A program made the position numbers and the translations under genes. DNA of 8,732 bases, from the NCBI GenBank assembly GCA_947169455.1, contig CAMVPV010000033.1:1-8732 (forward strand). The letters run 5' to 3'. Below, piece after piece: positions 1-7,216 of the stretch (its first letter is position 1; each line of letters starts with the position of its first letter). The notes below the pieces were generated by a model, which did not search any database, was not told where the DNA came from, and worked only from the letters and a program-made list of their open reading frames with translations. The stretch is from an uncultured Clostridia bacterium (GTDB lineage Bacteria > Bacillota_A > Clostridia > Oscillospirales > Ruminococcaceae).

Positions 1-3000
1 ATACTTGACACGGATATAATATTCGCCGAAGGTGAATTTGTAAGCGTGCCATCAATGGGCGGTGTGTTCGACGGGAACGGTCACAGCATAATAGGGGTGA
101 CCATAAAGGACACTGTCTCATATACAGGCGTTTTCAGATATATTGAAAAAACCGGTACGGTAAAGGATCTGAACGTCAAGGCGCGCATAGACATAGGCGG
201 AGGCGGGACAGACATCGGAGGCATCACGGGCGTGAACCGCGGCACCATACTGAACTGTTCATTCAACGGGACAGTACGCGGCAATGAGAACACCGGCGGC
301 ATCGCCGGTACGAACGAGGGGTATATCTCCGCCTGCGTGACCGAAGGAAATATCGAGGGTGAGCACACCGCAGGCGGCATAGCGGGTACGAATTCCGGTA
401 TAATAGTCGGGTGCGAGAACCGCGCAAAGATAAATACCGAAGCTGAGGATATCTCTATCGGGCTCGATAATCTCTCGGATTTCAGCGTTACGAACATAAT
501 ATCTCCCGAAAAGCTCACTGCATCCACTGATATCGGCGGCATTGCGGGCTTTTCGGACAAGACGATACTGCAATGCAGCAACTACGGCACGGTGGGCTAC
601 CCTCATTCGGGATACAACATCGGCGGCATCGCCGGTCGGCAGTCCGGCTACATAAGCGGCTGCGCGAACTTCGGCACCATTTATGGCAGAAAGGACATCG
701 GCGGCATAGCGGGTCAGTCCGAGCCGTTCTTCTCGCTTTTCGTATCGGTGAAGAACGCGGACGCTCTCAGGAGCGAGCTGCACGATCTGAACGGGAAGCT
801 CGACAGTACGCTTGAAGATATCGGCAGGAACAAGGACGTACTCGGCAGCGAGAGCGACGAGATCATCGCGTCGCTGAATGCACTGAAGGATATGAGCCAT
901 GAGTATATCAACGATATCGATACGATAGTAAATGACAATGTCGCTACCGTAAATGAACTTTCAGCGAGGGTCTCCGACCTCATTTCGATGACCGAACCCG
1001 TGACAGAGAAGCTCTCCGCGGCGGCGGAGAGCTATAAGAAAGCCATAGACGAACTGAATGAGGCAGCGCAGATACTTGGCGAATGTCTCGGTGAGTCCGA
1101 TGAGGCGATAGCGATGATAAAGCCGGTGCTTGACGATCTCGATGAGATCTCCGCACGGCTGAAGATCACCTCGGACGATCTTTCTGCATCGATAGGCAGC
1201 CTGAACAGATTCATGGGAGAACCGGAAGATCTGCGGGCAAAGATGGACGAGATCGACAAGCTGCTGAACGATGCCATAACCGAGTTCAACGATCTTTCGG
1301 TACGTGCCTTCAAGCTTTCGGAGGAGCTGGACAAGAAGCTTCAGCGTGCAAAGAACAGCGTAGATACGAGTGCGCAGTCTGCAATAATGGTAAGGGACAC
1401 ATATCTTGAATCACTTGCGCATAACCTTTCCGGTCTTGCGGATAATTCGCGCCAATACGCGGAAGCGCTCCGGCAGAAGAAGCTCAGCCTGCGCAGTCTT
1501 TCCGAAAGGATAAGGAACGGGGAGGTCAGCGAAGCCGACTGGGAAAGCTTGCGTGAGCTGATAACCGAGATAGTCGATTTTGACCCGGGCAGCAAGCTTT
1601 CCGATACGCTGGACAGATTTGCCGACGTACTTAGCAATATATCAGCCATCATCACCGAAGAAGCTCTCCCGGCGCTCTCCGGTCTTGAGCAGAGCATATC
1701 CGATGCGCTCAATTCCCTTGAGATACCGCATCCGTCCGACCCGGTGATCATACAAGGCAGACGTCAGCTCTCCGAGACGGTGTTCTATCAGAACATGGAT
1801 CTTCTGTATGATATGGTGGATTATCTCGACAGCGCGCTGAACGAAGCCGGCGAACTGAACACACCCGCAAACGACATCCTCAGCAGGATACGTTCGGCGT
1901 GGGATTTCCTCGATGAGGGCGAAGCCAAGCTCGTCGATGCGATATATATGTCTGTAAAGGCTTCCGACAGCGGCAGCATCGGCACATCGGCACTGAAAGA
2001 AGCACTAAGCATCTCTCATGATATAAACAGTTATTTCAAGCAGAAGGCGGAGCTCGTGTTCACGGGCGCGGGCGATGAGATAATCAGCAAGCGCGACAAT
2101 ATCAAGGTGCTCGCGGGAGAGTTCCTGAAAGCAGCGGACAGCTTCGGCAATGCGGGCGGAACTGCGGTAGATATCCTGTCAGCCGATTTTGCGGATATAA
2201 ATACAAGGCTCAGCAGTATATCGGACATCGTGCTCGATATGGTGGATGATATCCAATCGACCTCTACCGATATAGCTGACTACACGGAGGATATCTCCGC
2301 AGAGGACAGCGCAGGGCAGTCGATGGGCAAAATGATCTCATGCTGCAACTATGGCAAGGTCGAGGGCGATGTGAACATCGGAGGTATCACCGGAACCATG
2401 GGCGTTGACAACCGTCTTGACCCCGAGGGTGATCTCCAGCTGCCGCAGAACCTCACCACAAACTTCCTCTACACAGAAAAGACCGTTGTCCGCGACTGCA
2501 TCAACAAGGGAATGATAACCTCGAAGCGCAGCGGAGCCGGCGGTATCGTCGGGAATATGGAGACCGGCGCCGTATTCGGCTGTTCCGCATTCGGCAGCGT
2601 CACTTCCACCGACGGCAGCTATGTCGGCGGCATAGCGGGGAAATCTGCTGCGACGGTGATGAACAGCCGCGCATACTGCAGACTGAGCGGAGCAAGCTAC
2701 ATCGGCGGAATAGCAGGCAGCGGCCATGACATACAGGGCTGCCGCTCGTTCGTGAGCATAGACGGCGGCAGCGGCTTCACCGGAATGACAGCGGGTTTTG
2801 CCGACGGTGAGCAGGCAGACAATTACTTCGTTGAAAATGACAGCGGCATCGGAGGCATAGACGGCATCAGCTACAAGGGAAAAGCTGCACCTATGCCATA
2901 CGAGGAGTTTGTGCTTTCCTGCGATGTACCCTCTGATTTCAGCGAGATAGAGCTTCTGTTCGCAGTCACCGACGAGGACGGCAGCATAACCGAAAGCGTG

Positions 3001-3549
3001 CTTTCCTACAAGCTGAGCTACGGCGGGAGCATCGCGGACAGAGATATACCGGAGGTGCCCGCAAAGGAGGGGTATTTCGGAAAATGGGAGGATTTCGAGC
3101 AGAGCGATATCCGTTTTTCGAGGATAATATCCGCGGTGTATGAAAAGCTTGTGCTGACCATCGCTTCACCCGCTCCGCCCGACGGGATGCCTGTATTCCT
3201 TGCGGAGGGTCAGTTTGACGACACAGCGGAGCTTTCAGCAGAACAGAACGGCTCCGAATGGACAGTGACCCTTCCGGACGACGGCGCACACATCATACGA
3301 TATCTGAAAAAAACCAGACGTCCGCAGCTCATTGTGAACGGTGAGATCATCACATTTGAGAGCGACGGAAAGTATGTCGTATTTGAACAGAACGGCGGAA
3401 GCTTTACGCTGACCGAGACAGAGCTCCCGGATACACGCTTGTATATCTTTGCAGGCGCGGGAGCGGCAGCGGCACTGTTCATATCCGTCATCGCGGCAGT
3501 CAGGGCAGGAAAAAAGCACAGGGCGAAGAAAAACAGATCTCAGGCGTGA
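1..3549 (+). CDS. GLUG-repeat surface protein with long helical insert and C-terminal membrane anchor (5' partial)
   Basis: The frame is open from base 1 to the TGA at 3547-3549, so the true start lies left of the window; the in-frame GTG at 46 and ATG at 55 sit inside a conserved FDGNGH-type opening and are poor starts. Residues are counted from base 1. Order of parts: opening strand region 1-72; six GLUG repeats 73-240; mostly helical, coiled-coil-like insert 241-777; four GLUG repeats 778-932; InlB-like repeat about 998-1049; beta-rich segment about 1050-1140; transmembrane helix 1147-1167 (LYIFAGAGAAAALFISV core); basic tail ending KKHRAKKNRSQA. There is no LPXTG motif, so anchoring is probably by the helix with the bulk outside the cell. 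GLUG repeats are known from surface and secreted bacterial proteins; a role in adhesion or envelope binding is inference. The missing N-terminus should hold a signal peptide. The gene converges on the minus-strand operon to its right. Confidence 0.93.
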   Translation: MLDTDIIFAEGEFVSVPSMGGVFDGNGHSIIGVTIKDTVSYTGVFRYIEKTGTVKDLNVKARIDIGGGGTDIGGITGVNRGTILNCSFNGTVRGNENTGGIAGTNEGYISACVTEGNIEGEHTAGGIAGTNSGIIVGCENRAKINTEAEDISIGLDNLSDFSVTNIISPEKLTASTDIGGIAGFSDKTILQCSNYGTVGYPHSGYNIGGIAGRQSGYISGCANFGTIYGRKDIGGIAGQSEPFFSLFVSVKNADALRSELHDLNGKLDSTLEDIGRNKDVLGSESDEIIASLNALKDMSHEYINDIDTIVNDNVATVNELSARVSDLISMTEPVTEKLSAAAESYKKAIDELNEAAQILGECLGESDEAIAMIKPVLDDLDEISARLKITSDDLSASIGSLNRFMGEPEDLRAKMDEIDKLLNDAITEFNDLSVRAFKLSEELDKKLQRAKNSVDTSAQSAIMVRDTYLESLAHNLSGLADNSRQYAEALRQKKLSLRSLSERIRNGEVSEADWESLRELITEIVDFDPGSKLSDTLDRFADVLSNISAIITEEALPALSGLEQSISDALNSLEIPHPSDPVIIQGRRQLSETVFYQNMDLLYDMVDYLDSALNEAGELNTPANDILSRIRSAWDFLDEGEAKLVDAIYMSVKASDSGSIGTSALKEALSISHDINSYFKQKAELVFTGAGDEIISKRDNIKVLAGEFLKAADSFGNAGGTAVDILSADFADINTRLSSISDIVLDMVDDIQSTSTDIADYTEDISAEDSAGQSMGKMISCCNYGKVEGDVNIGGITGTMGVDNRLDPEGDLQLPQNLTTNFLYTEKTVVRDCINKGMITSKRSGAGGIVGNMETGAVFGCSAFGSVTSTDGSYVGGIAGKSAATVMNSRAYCRLSGASYIGGIAGSGHDIQGCRSFVSIDGGSGFTGMTAGFADGEQADNYFVENDSGIGGIDGISYKGKAAPMPYEEFVLSCDVPSDFSEIELLFAVTDEDGSITESVLSYKLSYGGSIADRDIPEVPAKEGYFGKWEDFEQSDIRFSRIISAVYEKLVLTIASPAPPDGMPVFLAEGQFDDTAELSAEQNGSEWTVTLPDDGAHIIRYLKKTRRPQLIVNGEIITFESDGKYVVFEQNGGSFTLTETELPDTRLYIFAGAGAAAALFISVIAAVRAGKKHRAKKNRSQA
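217..720 (+). repeat. GLUG repeat block 1 (six rungs)
   Basis: Six copies of a GGI(A/T)G core with the pattern GGIxGxxxGxIxxCxxxGxVxG: GGITGVNRG, GGIAGTNEG, GGIAGTNSG, GGIAGFSDK, GGIAGRQSG and GGIAGQSEP. The spacing is mostly about 27 residues, with a longer gap before the fourth. A cysteine recurs at the same point of most units (NCSFNG, ACVTEG, GCENRA, QCSNYG, GCANFG), as expected for a stacked inner ladder of a beta-solenoid. The 14-base string ggcggcatagcggg occurs exactly at 373-386 and 700-713 here and again at 2626-2639 in block 2, supporting growth by internal duplication. Confidence 0.88.
721..2331 (+). other. Helical coiled-coil domain inserted in the GLUG solenoid (about 537 residues)
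   Basis: Between GGIAGQS and MISCCNYG the sequence changes sharply from Gly/Cys-rich beta repeats to Leu/Ile/Asp/Glu/Ser/Lys-rich sequence with spaced hydrophobic residues, typical of long amphipathic helices. It has a single cysteine (in LGECLG) and few prolines. A proline-rich break at about 1723-1745 (IPHPSDPVI) may be a turn between two helical arms. The general style resembles extracellular helical regions of YhgE/Pip-type envelope proteins, but no specific homology is claimed. There is no transmembrane segment in it, so it should project from the solenoid on the outside. Confidence 0.75.
2332..2796 (+). repeat. GLUG repeat block 2 (four rungs plus a degenerate one)
   Basis: The repeat pattern resumes with ISCCNYGKVEG and continues through GGITGTMG, GGIVGNME, GGIAGKSA and GGIAGSGH, then a degenerate FTGMTAGFAD. 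The recurring cysteine is kept in CCNYG, DCINKG, GCSAFG and GCRSF. The first part completes the rung begun by GGIAGQS at the end of block 1, which shows that the helical domain is nested inside one repeat rather than linking two independent repeat domains. Confidence 0.85.
2992..3147 (+). other. InlB / Listeria-Bacteroides-type repeat
   Basis: The translation contains the spaced signature YGGSI..RDIPEVPAKEGYFGKW......I......ISAVYEK. This matches the usual layout of these small beta-grasp-like repeats: a glycine pair, a 'PxVPxKEGYxGxW' stretch about 12 residues later, and a terminal AVY. Such units commonly lie between a surface domain and the cell-wall-proximal part of Firmicute surface proteins. 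Only one copy is seen. Confidence 0.7.
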
Positions 3550-3585
3550 CACAGAACAACGAGCCTCCATAATTGTTGGTATGCA

Positions 3586-3628
3586 AACAGCACGGACAGC
3601 CCCCTAAAGGGCTGCTGTCCGTGCTGTT
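3586..3628. terminator. Hairpin between convergent genes, probable bidirectional terminator
   Basis: The arms AACAGCACGGACAGC (3586-3600) and GCTGTCCGTGCTGTT (3614-3628) are perfect 15-bp inverted complements around a 13-base loop. The loop can form a further CCC/GGG pairing. It lies 36 bases after the stop of the plus-strand gene and 30 bases after the stop of the minus-strand operon. Neither side has a strong T-run: the plus side continues acactt and the minus side TTTGCATACC, with the arm itself ending in TT. Termination is inferred from position and stem strength. Confidence 0.72.
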
Positions 3629-3658
3629 ACACTTAAACTCGTTGTAAAGCGGTTTTGG

Positions 3659-6600
3659 TCATTCAATGCCTTTGATAATAAACTCTTCCTCTTTTCTGAT
3701 ATAATTCTTCGGGTCGGGAGGTATTTTTCCGAGTTTCTTTGCAAGCTCCTCCCTGTTTTCGTAGGGCATATCATCGGGAAGTACCCCGCTGTAGTCGAAA
3801 TGCACGCTGTTAAGTCCGAGCTTCTCAAACTGATCATGAACGTACAGACAGAATGCGGCAAGATACGGAACTTCCATCCTCTCTCCGTCAACATCCAAAG
3901 TTGTTGTTCCGAAAGAACTTACAAAATTGATCGTATTCCCGACTGTCAGATCATATCCGTTGCTTGCGGTAAAATCAACTGCCGTACCCGAAAAAGCTTC
4001 GGTTGCGTAGGTCATAAAATTTGTGTAGTGTCTTTCGGGATTAGTTGTTTCAAACAGCCACATGACCGAACGCTGCATCCATGTCTGTTCGTTTACCGCA
4101 ATATTCGCCGCAAGCGTATATGCCCTCATTTTACGGGCGGTTTCTTTCATCAGTTTGCCGAATACTTTCCTCAGTTCGGTATTAAGACGGGTGTCACTGT
4201 AGATATTCTTGCGTATTATCCTTGCGGTTACTCCGACCGCAAGAGCCTTTATCGTATCTACAGTAATATCCTTTAATGTTCCTTGCAGTATTTTCCATAT
4301 ATCAAACTGACCAGTCTGAGAATTATAATTCTTATGGAAATTCTTTGCAATAATGAATACTATTAGACCTCCCGCAATAATTCCGATTTTTTTCGGTGTC
4401 GGCTTGATCGTCACCGCCGTGAGAAGTTCGGATTCGATTATCGTATAGGCAGTATCGAAGAAACGATCCTTTGTCCAGAAATCAACATAATCCCCGCTGC
4501 CGATCGCCCATTGCGTTGTAGTTCCGATCCATTCAAGGAAAGTATCTTTCAGTGCGCTTGCGATAGGTTCGGTGTAAACAGCCTTGTCTTTCAGCAGCAG
4601 ATACCAGCATATCGTAAACGCCATATCGACCATCCAGCGAACCGAACGTACCATAATGATATTGCATTCCATTATGTCGCAGTATTCACGATCAATTCCC
4701 GCTCTTTCCCGCCAGTATTTGTTTGCGTCCTCAAGCAGCGCACGTCGCATGAACCGCAGATGAACTGTACTGTATTTTTCGGGAGTGCGCAGCATTCTGC
4801 TGAGTTCAAGCGAATCGGATCTCAGCTTGCTGCCGAGTTGATTCACCTTGTCGAAATAAATCAACCTGCCCATTATCTGATCTGCGGGCATGAACACCTG
4901 ATTTGAATGATCCCGTACCTCTTCGATCGTGTCAAGCTGCAATAAACGTATTGTCCGCAGGATTTTCTTTACTTCGATATCACGGCTCTGTGCATACAGA
5001 TCAATACGTTCGCCCGTTATCCCGCACATAAGCTTGCAATTGAGATCCTGACCGTTTTTACGGAACGCAAATTCAACAAAACACATAAATTTTTCGCCGG
5101 AATTTTGTGTAACAACGGTATTCAGCGGACGGAACAGAAATTCGCCTTTTCCGTTATTCACGGGAGTTGAAGCGCTGCTGCCCGAAGCGATTATCTGATT
5201 CTGCGTCGGAACGGTCATATTTGTTTTGTAGATCAGTTCATACGCAAATTTTCTGTTCTGAGTGTCAAGGATCTCTCTGCACTTTTCGTCTGCCGGATAC
5301 GGATACTTAACTATTTCGGGCGGCTCGAATATTGCGTCCTTGTCGGTATCCTTTATCTTGGAGGGGTTCATATAAACCGCATAAGCCGCATATTCTATTG
5401 CTTTGAGGTCTGCGCTCGTACCATTTTCGGCGACGAACTCATTTGTCGGCAGACAGATATGATCTTTTTTAATATTGCTGCTGCTGTAAGGATCGGCAGG
5501 AATAAAGAAAATGCCTTTCGGAAAGAAATTGATCGTATACTTTCCGTCCGCCCGTTCACCCTTGCCGTTTGCAAACTCAAAAGACAGTGAATCTTTAAAA
5601 GGAAAATCACCTACAGGAAAATCACACGGTTTAGTTATATTTTCAAGTTTCATTTTATAAACATACGGATATTTCTCATTCCCGACAAATTCAAACGACG
5701 CATTTACATTTCCGTCGCTGAAAGATGAAGTCGGGACGTAAGGCTTTTCGGTGAAGAAAATAAGCCGCATATATATATCCCTTGTTCGGAAATAAGTATC
5801 GTCCTCGCCGAGCAGCATAACGCCGTCGCTTTCTCTTACGCCGTAAACGTTTCCGAAATCATTTTTGCTCACGAAAGTAACTATCGGATCACCCTGCACC
5901 TTGAACTTCACGTTGTTCGTGACAGTTCCGCCGGCACCCGTAAATCTGAAAGACAAAACGACTGTTTCAGCAATATTGTCATTTTCAATACGAATGAGGA
6001 ATTTCTTTCTTCCGTCGGGCATAACACCCGCATCATACAGTGTTATTGTATGAACGTCCGAAGATGCGGTGATACTGCCCGAAAGCTGACCGTTTATTCT
6101 TGCAGTGCCGTGTTTGTCGGTTTCGGTAATATAGGCGTAGATCTCGGGCGGAGGGTCTCTGATAAACGGAATCGTGTCGCCGAAATCTTTGTAGATGTAC
6201 ATATTATATGTTTTATCGTCGCTGTCGGGATCGTTAGAGTTTCCTGATGTTCCGCCTGCTGCTGCGCCTGCTGCGGCTGCCGCCGCTCCGCCTGCGCCGA
6301 GTGCGGTAATTGCAATGATACCGAGCTTTCCGCCATTTACGATCCTGTTCGGTATCGAAGTTCCCGAATCGACACCGGGAGACGGTTTTGCATCATTATT
6401 ATAGACGATATTCTCCTTGAAGCCGAACAGGTCATACATCCAGCCTATACCCATCGAACCCGCCTGAATACCCTCAACATCATACATCATATGAATATAG
6501 ATATTCTCGTCGGTCAGGTCGGTCATGCCTGCGTTGCGGCTGTATCTGCGGGTAATGCCGCCTTTGATGTCCACAAGCAGCCATCCGCCTTTCATATCCC

Positions 6601-7216
6601 AGCGCATGATGCTGTCAATATCATCAATGGATTTTATTTCCTTGAAATCATCTGTTCCGGGAAGATTTACGCTGAAATCCTCAACTTCACGAGCGGCATA
6701 GATGTTCACGGATTTTATTGCGATTTTTTCGGTATATGATTCTGTTTCATCCTTACCGTCCTTTTTTACTTGTTCAATATGCAGACCCGTATCAAGGACA
6801 GTCGGAGAAAAAGTTTCGCCGTAATAAAAAAGCGAATCCTCAAAGCGATTTTTCCCTGAGATATTTATATAATTTCCTGTGACTGTATATGCGGGAAGCT
6901 GAATTTCTCCGTCATCTTTGCTTAGAGGAGAAATAAATTCAAATGTATTGTCGCTGTAGAAATTCAGCGTTGCGGGTTCAAGACTGTGACCGCCGACAAT
7001 GGCGTTCTGTTTTGCCCAGCCCTCAAGGTCACCTGCATTCTTGAAATTGAGTGTAATACCGAGCCATCCGTCAGCGTTCAGGTTACAGGTGTAAGTGCTG
7101 ATAAGCTGTCTGTTCGCAGCTGAAACATTATAGGACATCATCGCTGCGGGAGAACCAATAAACAGTGAGACCGCAAGCAGAAAGTAACATATTCTCGTAA
7201 AGATATTCTTTTCCAT
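3659..7216 (-). CDS. Large exported protein of unknown function with Gly/Ala-rich segment (1185 aa)
   Basis: I do not recognise a named family. The ATG at 7216 overlaps the upstream stop codon (TAATG) and is preceded by GGGAGGG, so the start is well supported; the stop is TGA. Visible parts: signal peptide 1-34 (basic start, hydrophobic ICYFLLAVSLFIG core, plausible cleavage after NVSA); a beta-rich domain about 38-280; a hydrophobic Gly/Ala run about 295-322 (GAGGAAAAAAGAAAGG); an acidic linker NDPDSDD; a beta-rich, Ig-like-looking region about 335-570; a mixed domain to about 740; then a helix-rich C-terminal region 745-1185 with two hydrophobic stretches, about 862-877 (WMVDMAFTICWYLLL) and 943-958 (KIGIIAGGLIVFIIA). 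No catalytic motif was recognised. It is co-transcribed with the zinc-ribbon membrane protein, which suggests the two act together at the membrane. It could be a surface-exposed or membrane-tethered structural component; that is inference. Confidence 0.93.
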   Translation of the reverse strand: MEKNIFTRICYFLLAVSLFIGSPAAMMSYNVSAANRQLISTYTCNLNADGWLGITLNFKNAGDLEGWAKQNAIVGGHSLEPATLNFYSDNTFEFISPLSKDDGEIQLPAYTVTGNYINISGKNRFEDSLFYYGETFSPTVLDTGLHIEQVKKDGKDETESYTEKIAIKSVNIYAAREVEDFSVNLPGTDDFKEIKSIDDIDSIMRWDMKGGWLLVDIKGGITRRYSRNAGMTDLTDENIYIHMMYDVEGIQAGSMGIGWMYDLFGFKENIVYNNDAKPSPGVDSGTSIPNRIVNGGKLGIIAITALGAGGAAAAAAGAAAGGTSGNSNDPDSDDKTYNMYIYKDFGDTIPFIRDPPPEIYAYITETDKHGTARINGQLSGSITASSDVHTITLYDAGVMPDGRKKFLIRIENDNIAETVVLSFRFTGAGGTVTNNVKFKVQGDPIVTFVSKNDFGNVYGVRESDGVMLLGEDDTYFRTRDIYMRLIFFTEKPYVPTSSFSDGNVNASFEFVGNEKYPYVYKMKLENITKPCDFPVGDFPFKDSLSFEFANGKGERADGKYTINFFPKGIFFIPADPYSSSNIKKDHICLPTNEFVAENGTSADLKAIEYAAYAVYMNPSKIKDTDKDAIFEPPEIVKYPYPADEKCREILDTQNRKFAYELIYKTNMTVPTQNQIIASGSSASTPVNNGKGEFLFRPLNTVVTQNSGEKFMCFVEFAFRKNGQDLNCKLMCGITGERIDLYAQSRDIEVKKILRTIRLLQLDTIEEVRDHSNQVFMPADQIMGRLIYFDKVNQLGSKLRSDSLELSRMLRTPEKYSTVHLRFMRRALLEDANKYWRERAGIDREYCDIMECNIIMVRSVRWMVDMAFTICWYLLLKDKAVYTEPIASALKDTFLEWIGTTTQWAIGSGDYVDFWTKDRFFDTAYTIIESELLTAVTIKPTPKKIGIIAGGLIVFIIAKNFHKNYNSQTGQFDIWKILQGTLKDITVDTIKALAVGVTARIIRKNIYSDTRLNTELRKVFGKLMKETARKMRAYTLAANIAVNEQTWMQRSVMWLFETTNPERHYTNFMTYATEAFSGTAVDFTASNGYDLTVGNTINFVSSFGTTTLDVDGERMEVPYLAAFCLYVHDQFEKLGLNSVHFDYSGVLPDDMPYENREELAKKLGKIPPDPKNYIRKEEEFIIKGIE

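Noticed and set aside
259..900. Minus-strand open frame of 213 codons opposite the GLUG repeats
   Set aside because: It is antisense to the well-supported GLUG frame; its length follows from the Gly/Ile/Ala repeat codons, which rarely give stops on the other strand. No convincing start signal or protein feature.
3800..4276. Plus-strand open frame of 158 codons opposite the large exported protein
   Set aside because: Cys/Arg/His-rich translation without domain features, fully inside a better-supported gene on the other strand.
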